From the NCBI GenBank assembly GCA_964431365.1, contig CAYSJJ010000009.1:1-64000 (forward strand): a stretch of DNA of 64,000 nt, read 5' to 3'. The first letter of the stretch is position 1, and every line of letters starts with the position of its first letter. This stretch comes from Geomobilibacter sp964431365 (GTDB taxonomy: Bacteria > Desulfobacterota > Desulfuromonadia > Geobacterales > DSM-12255). The notes beneath the pieces are model-generated. The model made no database searches. It was not told the origin of the DNA and saw only the letters and a list, made by a program, of their open reading frames with translations. The position numbers and the translations under genes were made by a program. This document shows positions 43,310-51,915 of the stretch, piece after piece.

Positions 43310-44641
43310 ATGTCTGAAGATATCGCCATAAAAGTAGAAAACCTCACCAAGATCTACAAGCTGTACAATTCGCCCATGGACCGGTTGAAAGAATCGCTGC
43401 ACCCGTTCCGACGCAAGTACCACAAAGACTTCTACGCCCTCAACAACGTCAGTTTTGAAATTCGGAAAGGGGAGACGGTCGGGATTATCGGCAAAAACGG
43501 TTCTGGCAAATCGACCCTCTTGAAGATCCTTACCGGCGTTCTTACCCCATCCAACGGAAAGGTGATGGTCAACGGAAAGGTCTCGGCCCTTCTGGAGTTG
43601 GGAGCCGGCTTCAATCCTGAACTGACCGGTATAGAGAACATATACTTCAGCGGAACCCTAATGGGCTATCCGCGGGAGGACATGGATGCGCGGTTGGCCG
43701 ATATCCTTTCATTCGCGGATATCGGTGAGTTCATTCATCAGCCGGTAAAGATGTATTCGAGCGGGATGTTCGTACGTCTGGCATTTGCCGTGTCGATAAA
43801 TGTGAACCCAGAGCTTTTGATCGTAGACGAGGCATTGTCCGTTGGCGATGAGGCCTTTCAGAGAAAATGCTTTGCCAAAATTATCAAGTTTCAGCAGGAA
43901 GGGAAAACCATCCTGTTTGTGTCTCACAGCGCAGCGGTGATAACCGAACTGTGCAACCGTTGCATCCTGTTTGACCAAGGGGAGCAGCTCCTTTCCTTGG
44001 AACCAAAGCCGGTGATTTCGGCATATCAACGGCTTGTCTACGCTCCTCCGGAAAAGATGCAGCAGGTCAGGAGGCAAATTGTGGACAGTAAAATGGGCGT
44101 TTATTCAGATGTTACTGACGAAGTGAGCGATGACGTTGTAGAACAACTAGATTGTTTCTCGAAGCCGGTAAGTACTGTTAGCTACGAATCGCGGGGTGCA
44201 TTGATATCTGATCCCAAAATCACAACTTTGGATGGCCGCGAAGTCAACGTTCTTAGACGGGGGCAGGAGTACAATTACGGCTATACGGTAACATTCACTA
44301 AATCGGCACAAAAAGTTCGTTGCGGTATGTTGATCAAGACCGTATCTGGACTGGAATTGGGGGGATTAACTTCTCACAGTCTTACCGGTGGAATAGATCA
44401 AGTTGAGGCGGGAACCGTTATGAGGCAACTCTTTATGTTTAAGTGTAATTTCCTTCCTGGCACATACTTTCTCAATTCTGGTCTCGTGGGTGAGGTCGAT
44501 GGTGAACAGGTATTTCTCCATAGAGTTCTTGACGTAATGATGTTTCGTGTCCATGACGAGCCAGGCCTTGTCCAGCACGGCTTGGTAGATATATCACCGA
44601 GTGATAAGTTTTGTTCAATTCAGGAAATGGTGAAATTGTGA
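43310..44641 (+). CDS. wzt: Polysaccharide ABC exporter ATPase with C-terminal glycan-binding domain (Wzt-like)
   Basis: A 443-residue protein. Residues ~1-250 are the ABC ATPase: Walker A GKNGSGKST, the Wzt/TagH-type region LLELGAGFNPELTG, signature-like YSSGMFVRLAF, Walker B LLIVDEALSVGD. Residues ~290-430 are a beta-rich domain (KITTLDGREVNV, GMLIKTVSGLELGG) matching the Wzt C-terminal domain that recognises the capped non-reducing end of the polymer. Export therefore probably depends on a terminal modification, and a methyltransferase gene overlaps the stop codon. Its Wzm partner is at 36554. Confidence 0.95.
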   Translation: MSEDIAIKVENLTKIYKLYNSPMDRLKESLHPFRRKYHKDFYALNNVSFEIRKGETVGIIGKNGSGKSTLLKILTGVLTPSNGKVMVNGKVSALLELGAGFNPELTGIENIYFSGTLMGYPREDMDARLADILSFADIGEFIHQPVKMYSSGMFVRLAFAVSINVNPELLIVDEALSVGDEAFQRKCFAKIIKFQQEGKTILFVSHSAAVITELCNRCILFDQGEQLLSLEPKPVISAYQRLVYAPPEKMQQVRRQIVDSKMGVYSDVTDEVSDDVVEQLDCFSKPVSTVSYESRGALISDPKITTLDGREVNVLRRGQEYNYGYTVTFTKSAQKVRCGMLIKTVSGLELGGLTSHSLTGGIDQVEAGTVMRQLFMFKCNFLPGTYFLNSGLVGEVDGEQVFLHRVLDVMMFRVHDEPGLVQHGLVDISPSDKFCSIQEMVKL

Positions 44642-45318
44642 AAATAAACGACTACTATGAAATGAAACTCAATAAGGACAAAGTCGATGCGTTAGTTCAT
44701 CGTGATGCTGTTGGAGGGATGTGGGAAGAAATCGGAAACCTGCAGTTTGAATTTTTGGTCGACCAAGGGCTACTCCCGGAGATGAATTTTCTTGATATCG
44801 GTTGTGGTAGCCTGCGAGGGGGCATACATTTTATCCGTTACCTCAACCCAGGTGGCTACTTCGGAGTCGATGCAAACCAATCGCTGCTCGATGCCGGGTA
44901 TTCTACCGAGCTTTCTAACGTCAAACTGCAGCACAAGCTCCCCAGACAAAATCTCCTTTTCGATCGTGATTTTGCCTTCGAAAAATTTGGCGCCTCTTTT
45001 GATATGGCCCTAGCACAATCTGTTTTCAGCCACTTGCCACTAAACCATATTCGGTTGTGTCTCATCAAGCTGTCAGCATGCATGCGGCAGGGTGGGAGAT
45101 TCTTTGCCACTTTTTTTGAATGTCCCGCTGAGTCTGCTATAGAGCAACCGTATTCCCATAGTCCTGGAGGCATCATATCATTTCCTGCGGAGGACCCATA
45201 TCATTACTGGCAATCTGATTTTCAGTGGGCCGTGGGCAACCTGCCGTGGGAAGTGCACTACTATGGCGACTGGGGGCATCCTCGCTCTCAGAAGATAATC
45301 TGTTTTCTGAAGAAGTGA
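44638..45318 (+). CDS. Class I SAM-dependent methyltransferase (possible chain-capping enzyme)
   Basis: A 226-residue Rossmann-fold methyltransferase with motif I FLDIGCGSLRGG, an acidic residue after YFGVDAN and post-motif AQSVFSHLPL. GTG 44638 overlaps the wzt stop codon (GTGA), indicating coupling. In ABC-dependent O-antigen systems such enzymes cap the finished chain so that Wzt can bind it; the same role is likely here but not proven. Composition is AT-rich like wzt. Confidence 0.8.
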   Translation: MKINDYYEMKLNKDKVDALVHRDAVGGMWEEIGNLQFEFLVDQGLLPEMNFLDIGCGSLRGGIHFIRYLNPGGYFGVDANQSLLDAGYSTELSNVKLQHKLPRQNLLFDRDFAFEKFGASFDMALAQSVFSHLPLNHIRLCLIKLSACMRQGGRFFATFFECPAESAIEQPYSHSPGGIISFPAEDPYHYWQSDFQWAVGNLPWEVHYYGDWGHPRSQKIICFLKK

Positions 45319-45337
45319 CGGGCCTAAGGACTTCTAA

Positions 45338-48136
45338 GTGAATTCAACTGCAATTTGTATTCTCGGCATGCATCGTAGCGGCACGTCAACAATTGCCCGT
45401 GCAATCAATTTGCTAGGAGCTTATCTTGGAGAGACTGATGAGCTTATGCCGCCGCATCCGGACAACGCAGAAGGGTATTGGGAAAGACTGGATATTTGGC
45501 GTTTGAACGAGGCTATACTGGCAACACTTAATGCCACATGGGATGCAGCATTGCCCCTACCCGAGCAATGGTGGCAACTCGACGAAGTTCTTCCATTCAA
45601 GGCCCGTATTCGCCAATTGATTCTGGAAAAGTTTAGCGGGCATGCCCTTTGGGCATGGAAAGATCCACGCACCTGTCTCTTGTTTCCGCTTTGGAAAGAA
45701 GTGTTGAATGAGCTAGGGGTAAAAATCCTTGTTGTCTATGTATCCAGGCACCCACATGACATTGCCAAATCAATGCAAAGGCGAGATGGTTTCCCGCTCA
45801 ACAAGGGATATGGTATTTGGCTTAATTATAGCTTGCAGGCTCTAAGATCGTGTAAAGGGCTTCCAACAGCATTTGTGTCTTATGATAAATTTTTAACTGA
45901 GCCCAAAAATGAATTGAGCAGAGTCGTATCATCATTGAGTATTTCTTTACCAATAGAACAATTTGAAATAGAAGATAGTTTGAGTAGAGTTGTAAAAACT
46001 AACCTTCGTCACAGTCTGTCGACTCTGGATGATCTTTACAGCGCGCCTTTGTCAGTGAAAAAACTTTATCATGTGATAACAAATACTTGTGATGGCCATG
46101 CAATAGACTATGAAGAAGTAAATGATCAAGCGACATATCTCAGCGATTTCAAATCGCTTATTAGTCAGCAGCTTGACGACCAACGTGGTTTAAAGGCTAA
46201 AGCTGATGGCTGTCTATATGAATTACTGGCTAATAAATATAATGTATCAGAAGTAAAGAATTACCAATCAGAATTATCTGCTCGTGTGCTGGAAATAGAA
46301 AATGAGATTGCCAATATAACCAATTCCATCAGTTGGCGAATTACTGGGCCACTAAGGCGTATTGGTGACCTGGTGCGGCGAGATAATAAGTGTGTTACCG
46401 ATACACCTCAGGCTACCAGCCCTGTTTGTTCGACAGAAGATGCAACTTATGAACAATGGGTCAAGTATCATGACACCCTTGACGCTAAAGATCACGATGC
46501 CATCAGGAAACATATATCTAAATTCGAAACAAAGCTGGTTCTTACGCTCATCATCTCAGTAAGATCCTGCAATGCTGAAATAGTAAGGAGTTTCCTGAAC
46601 TCACTATCTAATCAACTGTATCCTTATTGGCAACTAATCGTTGTATACGACCAGTCCCTTTCACGCGAACTACTCGTTCTCATTGAAAAGTTTCGTAACG
46701 ACCACGAACAAGTTCTGCTGCTGAATTATGACTTGAATGAAATAACAATAAATGACCTTCGGGGTTATTCCGCTGCAAAATATATAGCAATAATAGATAG
46801 GGATATTGTTCTATCCGAACATGCTCTATATTTAGTTGCTTTGACCGTCATCGCTGATCCCAACGCAGTTGTAATCTATGCCGATGATGATGTCCTCGAC
46901 GAGACTGGAAGACGAACGCGTCCACGATTTAAACCGGACTGGAACCATGATCTCTTTCTTGCGACGAATTATCTCGGTGGTTTCGTTTTCGTACGTGAAG
47001 AATGGTTGCGTACTGTAGGAGGATCAGAATTTATTTTTCCGAGAACCACGAACTATTCTCTGTTATTACGCATTATTTCCCGTCTATGTTCAAATCAGTT
47101 TCGGCACCTTCCTTATGTCCTTAGCCATGTGTGGGCTGTATCTGACTCTGTTGCTGCCAGTACGTACAAAATGGAGATTACAGCTCTGGCAGATTTTTTT
47201 CGAGTAACTGAAACTGGCGTGACTGTCGAAGCGGGTTTGGTGCCCGGTTCCTTTCATTGTCGCTTTCCTCTACCTTCTCCCCCACCCCTTGTTTCTATCA
47301 TTATTCCGACTCGTGATGGGGAGCATCTGTTGCGGGCTTGTATAGAGAGCATTAGGAAGAAAACAACCTATCCTTATTACGAAATAATCGTCGTAGACAA
47401 CCAGTCTAGTGATCCTGCTACATTAAATTATTTCAGTCAGTTGGCAACTGAAGACGGTATCCGGATTCTGAGCTACGACGCCCCGTTTAATTACTCTGCG
47501 ATCAATAATTTCGCTGCTGCCAATGCTAATGGTGAAATCCTTGCCCTTTTGAACAATGATATGGAGGTAATTACACCAGACTGGTTGACGGAGATGGTTT
47601 CAAACGCTATACGGCCAGGGATCGGGGCAGTAGGTGCCAAGTTGTACTACCCGGACGGGCGTATCCAGCATGGTGGTGTGACCCTTGGTCTGGGTCCCGT
47701 TGCCGGTCATGCATATCAACATGCTTCTGGAAACTATCATGGGCATATGGACCGTCTTATGCTTATGCAAAATTTTTTGGCGGTAACTGCAGCCTGTCTA
47801 GTTATACGAAAAAAGCTTTACTATGCCGTGAGAGGGTTGAATGAACAGCAGTTGACTATTGCTTACAACGATGTCGATTTCTGTTTTAAGTTGGCCGAAG
47901 AAGGCTTACGGAATTTATGGACCCCGTATGCGGAACTTTATCACCACGAGTCTGTTTCAAGGGGGTACGACATTACACCGGAGAAACACGTTCGCGTCGA
48001 GAAGGAAGTTTCTTACATGCTCGGCCACTGGAAACATCTCATTGATGCCGATCCCGCATATAATCCCAATCTTTCATTGATTTGTTCAGACTCTAGCCTT
48101 GCTTCCCCTCCACGTATTCAATATCCCTGGCGATGA
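45338..48136 (+). CDS. Sulfotransferase-GT2-GT2 fusion protein
   Basis: A 932-residue multidomain protein. Residues ~1-210 are a sulfotransferase: GMHRSGTST (10-18) is the PAPS 5'-phosphosulfate loop and VVYVSRHPHDIAKS the 3'-phosphate site. Residues ~285-345 are a helical linker ending in NSISWRITGPLRRI. Residues ~395-620 are a GT2 domain (YADDDVLDETGRR) and ~640-880 a second GT2 domain (SIIIPTRDG, LLNNDMEVITP). It could sulfate and extend the same glycan; PAPS would come from the nearby cysD/cysNC. GTG 45338 has TAAGGA 7 nt upstream. The two-GT2 half is a paralogue of the protein at 56581. Confidence 0.85.
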   Translation: MNSTAICILGMHRSGTSTIARAINLLGAYLGETDELMPPHPDNAEGYWERLDIWRLNEAILATLNATWDAALPLPEQWWQLDEVLPFKARIRQLILEKFSGHALWAWKDPRTCLLFPLWKEVLNELGVKILVVYVSRHPHDIAKSMQRRDGFPLNKGYGIWLNYSLQALRSCKGLPTAFVSYDKFLTEPKNELSRVVSSLSISLPIEQFEIEDSLSRVVKTNLRHSLSTLDDLYSAPLSVKKLYHVITNTCDGHAIDYEEVNDQATYLSDFKSLISQQLDDQRGLKAKADGCLYELLANKYNVSEVKNYQSELSARVLEIENEIANITNSISWRITGPLRRIGDLVRRDNKCVTDTPQATSPVCSTEDATYEQWVKYHDTLDAKDHDAIRKHISKFETKLVLTLIISVRSCNAEIVRSFLNSLSNQLYPYWQLIVVYDQSLSRELLVLIEKFRNDHEQVLLLNYDLNEITINDLRGYSAAKYIAIIDRDIVLSEHALYLVALTVIADPNAVVIYADDDVLDETGRRTRPRFKPDWNHDLFLATNYLGGFVFVREEWLRTVGGSEFIFPRTTNYSLLLRIISRLCSNQFRHLPYVLSHVWAVSDSVAASTYKMEITALADFFRVTETGVTVEAGLVPGSFHCRFPLPSPPPLVSIIIPTRDGEHLLRACIESIRKKTTYPYYEIIVVDNQSSDPATLNYFSQLATEDGIRILSYDAPFNYSAINNFAAANANGEILALLNNDMEVITPDWLTEMVSNAIRPGIGAVGAKLYYPDGRIQHGGVTLGLGPVAGHAYQHASGNYHGHMDRLMLMQNFLAVTAACLVIRKKLYYAVRGLNEQQLTIAYNDVDFCFKLAEEGLRNLWTPYAELYHHESVSRGYDITPEKHVRVEKEVSYMLGHWKHLIDADPAYNPNLSLICSDSSLASPPRIQYPWR

Positions 48137-48169
48137 GATTCGGACGTTTCATGTTCAAATAGGAGAGTG

Positions 48170-50590
48170 ATGTTGCTATTTCAAGATCAACACAGCCACG
48201 TGGAGTTTATCCGAGAAATATTTTGGTGGCGCTGGCTGTTGGCAAGCGAACCTTGTGACGAGTTTGGACTAAAACGAGGAGAGGTTGATATTATAATTCC
48301 TCTCTACAACGCTTATGATCTTTCTGCACAATGTATCGAAAGTGTACTTAGAAACAGCAATGATTGTCGGTTGATTCTCATCGACGACGCCAGTTCTGAC
48401 TCCAGAATTGCTGCACTACTTGAGCGCACGAATGATATTCCTGATAAATCACTAACTGTCATCAAGGTGACAAATCAGATGAATATGGGGTTTGTTAAGA
48501 CTGTTAACAGAGCATATCAGTTTACGCGCAATAATTTCGTTCTTCTGAACTCTGACACAGAGGTTCCGCCAGGCTGGCTTGACCGCCTTTTTGCTCCAAT
48601 TGTTAACGATTCATTTGTTGCATCTTCAACGCCATTTTCGAATTCAGCGACGATTTGTAGTTTTCCCAAAGTTGGTGTAGACAACGAAATGTACATGGGG
48701 CTCGATGTTGAGAGTCTTGATAATTATTTTAGGACTTATTCACCTTCTTCGGTAATTGACATCCCCACTGGAGTCGGATTTTGTATGGCGTTTAGCCGAA
48801 AGATTGTCGAAGAAATCGGCTTGTTTGACGAAGAAGCCTTTGGACGTGGGTACGGCGAAGAAAATGATTTCTGTATGCGCGCTTTATATAAGGGGTATCG
48901 AAACGTCCTCGTGACAAACCTTTTTGTCTACCATAAACATGGGGGCACATTCGAACAAAGTGAAAAAGAGACTCTAGTTAAGGCAAACCTGTCAACACTC
49001 CTGGCAAGGTATCCAGAGTATTCTGAGCTAGTCCAGAGATACTTGGCTCGTGATCCCGCGTGGGCTGTTCGTAATAGTATTCTGCAAACTATAGATGTGC
49101 AGCAAAGAGGCCGGGGAGTCTATGCGGAGCAGTTGAAAATAAAGATTTTGCTAATTTCACACTCGGCTCAATCCCATGGTGCTGAAATCTGTCTCCTGAA
49201 TCTTATCAAAAATCTTGATAAGAGCCGATTTGAGGTGGTTGTTGTTTTCCCTATGGACGGAATCCTGAAGAAAGAAATCGACAATCTCGCCATCAGGTCC
49301 TACATAATTCCAATGGAGTGGTGGATAAATATTGAGGGCGAACTCCCATTCAGAGGCATAGCTGGGAATGAGTCATTTAGGCGACTTCTGGAAGTTATTG
49401 AAACGGAGAGACCTAGCATTATCCACACTAATACAGCCGTTATCTGGCAAGGAGCAGCTGCGGCTTGGCTGACCGGTATTCCTCACGTGTGGCACATTCA
49501 TGAAATTTTGGAAGGACATCCAACGCTGCAGCCAGAGTGCACGATCCCACTACTTAGTCAGTTACTTGGCTACTTGTCAGAGCGAGTCGTTTCTGTATCT
49601 GAGACCATGCGAAACAAGCTTTTAGCCTTTATTCCTGAAGAGAAACTGGTGACTATTTATAACGGCATTGAACCGCCTTCCTCTAGGTCGTTGGGAGTCG
49701 AGCCAATCCGTGAGGAGCTCGGCTTAGCTCCAGCTGCTGTTGTGGTTCTTACTGTGGGGACGCTCCTAAAGTGTAAGGGGCTTGATACGCTTCTCGATGC
49801 GGCCCGGCTGGTGAAGCAGCAGGGAGCGGATGTAATATTCCTGATCGCCGGCAATGGTACTGACGCGGCTCGGGAAGCGCTGGTAGCAAAGATTACGGGA
49901 CTTGGACTTGCTGGGACAGTCGTGTATCTCGGGTTTCGGGAAGATATCCGCGATATTATGGAGCAAGTCGATTTCCTCGTAGTTCCATCTATTAATGAAT
50001 CGTTTTCCCTTGTAACAGTGGAGGCAATGGCTGCCGGCCGGCCGGTGGTTTCAACATGCTGTGGCGGTCCCTCGGAAATCATTGACGATGGTGAAACTGG
50101 GTATCTTGTCCCTGTGAATGATCCAGAGATGTTAGCATCTAGGATAATTGACATGGTTTCCGACTCAGATGCTCGCCAACGTATGGGGGAGCGTGCTCGC
50201 TCAGTTTTTAGAGAAGATTTTCATGCAAAAACTAATGCTGAGCATTTTTCATCGTTATATAGTGAGCTTGTTTACAAGGGTAAATCAGCATTGACCTCTC
50301 AAGAACGAGGTCTTTGTGATGGCCTCATCGAATTACTGCTAAAAAACTCAGATCGGGAACGAAGAATTGTTGAATTTGAAAGAGTGGTGAACAATTTAGA
50401 ATGTCGGCAAAAAGATTTGCTTGAACACATTGCTCTACAGGAGAAGACTCAAGCTTTGTTGGAAGCAAGGGTTAGCGATCTTGAACACTTATTAGAAGAA
50501 CAAAAACAAATAGTTGATAGATTTGAATCGTCTATAAGTTGGAAAATAACTGCTCCAATTAGGAGAATTATAGACTGGGCACGGCATTAA
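48170..50590 (+). CDS. GT2-GT4 fusion glycosyltransferase
   Basis: An ~806-residue protein. Residues ~40-280 are a GT2 domain (VDIIIPLYNAYD, LNSDTEVPPGWLD, FGRGYGEENDF). Residues ~325-690 are a GT4 GT-B enzyme (LLISHSAQSHGAEI, SINESFSLVTVEAMAAGRPV with the nucleotide-sugar Glu pair). A coiled coil (~715-780) leads to a C-terminal SSISWKITAPIRRI. Such enzymes add two successive sugars. AGGAG precedes ATG 48170 (GTG 48167 is the alternative). The GT2 part resembles that at 54365 and the GT4 part that at 51916. AT-rich. Confidence 0.85.
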   Translation: MLLFQDQHSHVEFIREIFWWRWLLASEPCDEFGLKRGEVDIIIPLYNAYDLSAQCIESVLRNSNDCRLILIDDASSDSRIAALLERTNDIPDKSLTVIKVTNQMNMGFVKTVNRAYQFTRNNFVLLNSDTEVPPGWLDRLFAPIVNDSFVASSTPFSNSATICSFPKVGVDNEMYMGLDVESLDNYFRTYSPSSVIDIPTGVGFCMAFSRKIVEEIGLFDEEAFGRGYGEENDFCMRALYKGYRNVLVTNLFVYHKHGGTFEQSEKETLVKANLSTLLARYPEYSELVQRYLARDPAWAVRNSILQTIDVQQRGRGVYAEQLKIKILLISHSAQSHGAEICLLNLIKNLDKSRFEVVVVFPMDGILKKEIDNLAIRSYIIPMEWWINIEGELPFRGIAGNESFRRLLEVIETERPSIIHTNTAVIWQGAAAAWLTGIPHVWHIHEILEGHPTLQPECTIPLLSQLLGYLSERVVSVSETMRNKLLAFIPEEKLVTIYNGIEPPSSRSLGVEPIREELGLAPAAVVVLTVGTLLKCKGLDTLLDAARLVKQQGADVIFLIAGNGTDAAREALVAKITGLGLAGTVVYLGFREDIRDIMEQVDFLVVPSINESFSLVTVEAMAAGRPVVSTCCGGPSEIIDDGETGYLVPVNDPEMLASRIIDMVSDSDARQRMGERARSVFREDFHAKTNAEHFSSLYSELVYKGKSALTSQERGLCDGLIELLLKNSDRERRIVEFERVVNNLECRQKDLLEHIALQEKTQALLEARVSDLEHLLEEQKQIVDRFESSISWKITAPIRRIIDWARH

Positions 50591-50702
50591 ATTTCATATG
50601 ATTATTTGTGCTTAAATACAGTTTATATTGAACTCTCTTTTTGTAAAACATTTGCATTATTTTAGTTAAATAGTACGTAAGTAGCGTACAATATATGGGA
50701 GC

Positions 50703-51902
50703 ATGACATTAATGCATATTTTTACCAGCGTAACAAGCAATTACATTCCCAAGGCAAGGGTTCTGGCATCATCGCTTAAGAAGTTTCACCCTGACGCCCA
50801 TTTCACCCTTGTCCTTTCTGACGCGATACCGGCGTGGCTTACCCTTCCAGACGAGCCGTTCGATGAAATCCTGCAGATAAAGGAGCTTGGGATTCAGAAC
50901 TTTTCTTCTTGGGTGTTCATGCATTCGGTAGTCGAGGTTTGCACTGCAGTAAAGGGATTTGCTTTCCAGGAGATCTTTCGCCGTCACAATGCTGAGAAGG
51001 TCATCTACCTGGATCCAGACATTGTCGTTTTCGGTTCTCTCGAACCAATATTGTCTGAGCTTGACCGGGCGGCTATCCTGCTTACACCTCATCAGACCGA
51101 ACCTGAAACTAAGCTAGAGGCCATTGCCGACAACGAAATATGCAGCTTAAAGCATGGCGTGTTCAACCTCGGTTTTCTCGCAGTTCGCAACTCGGTTGAG
51201 GGACGGCGCTTCATCAACTGGTGGGCCAGTCGGCTGGAACATTTCTGCTACGATGATATCCCCGGTGGTCTGTTCACGGATCAACGCTGGATCGATTTGG
51301 CCCCATGTTTCTTTGGCGACCTCCACATCCTGCGTGAGCCGGTCTACAACGTCTGCACTTGGAACCTGACCCATCGGAAAGTGACCCGGTCCATTGAAGG
51401 GGGTTTTTTTGTCAACGGCCAACCCCTATGCTTTTATCATTTCTCCGGATTTGACAGTGGCGCTCAGGAGTTAATGGTGGACAAGTACAGTGTGGAGAGC
51501 CCTGTACTCTATGACATGAGGGAGTGGTACATCGATGCCTGCCGTGCTGCAGGTCAAGATCAGTTGGGGATGACTCCGTCTGTCTACGGATTCTTCGACA
51601 ACGGCGAGCCTATAAGCAAGGCCCATCGTTATCTGTACCGCACCCGGCCAGATCTTCAAGAGCTTTTCAGCGACCCCTACGTTACACTGGATATTTCGCG
51701 ATCTTATTATGCATGGTTTCAACAGCAGACGGCAGGTGGTGCTCCAATGGTTACCAGCAGCGATTCCAGGGAAGCGCTCATGGTGCAGCTTCTGATGGCT
51801 CAGGAAGAAATTAAGAGGATCAAGGGTTCAAGGAGTTGGAAATTGATGCGCTTTGTGGGAAATATCATTGACCCCGTTATCATTAAGATTAAAGGTAATT
51901 AG
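50703..51902 (+). CDS. GT8-like glycosyltransferase
   Basis: A 399-residue protein. The N-terminal half reads like a GT-A enzyme of the GT8 type: FTSVTSNYIPKARVLASSLK, then VIYLDPDIVVFGSL with the DXD. FNLGFLAVRN and FTDQRWIDLAP resemble the acceptor and metal-binding C-terminal elements. The tail ends SRSWKLMRFVGNII, a variant of the S-W motif seen in neighbouring enzymes. GGGAG lies before the ATG. The preceding 112 nt are very AT-rich and may hold an internal promoter. Confidence 0.75.
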   Translation: MTLMHIFTSVTSNYIPKARVLASSLKKFHPDAHFTLVLSDAIPAWLTLPDEPFDEILQIKELGIQNFSSWVFMHSVVEVCTAVKGFAFQEIFRRHNAEKVIYLDPDIVVFGSLEPILSELDRAAILLTPHQTEPETKLEAIADNEICSLKHGVFNLGFLAVRNSVEGRRFINWWASRLEHFCYDDIPGGLFTDQRWIDLAPCFFGDLHILREPVYNVCTWNLTHRKVTRSIEGGFFVNGQPLCFYHFSGFDSGAQELMVDKYSVESPVLYDMREWYIDACRAAGQDQLGMTPSVYGFFDNGEPISKAHRYLYRTRPDLQELFSDPYVTLDISRSYYAWFQQQTAGGAPMVTSSDSREALMVQLLMAQEEIKRIKGSRSWKLMRFVGNIIDPVIIKIKGN

Positions 51903-51915
51903 TGTTTTGTGATGT

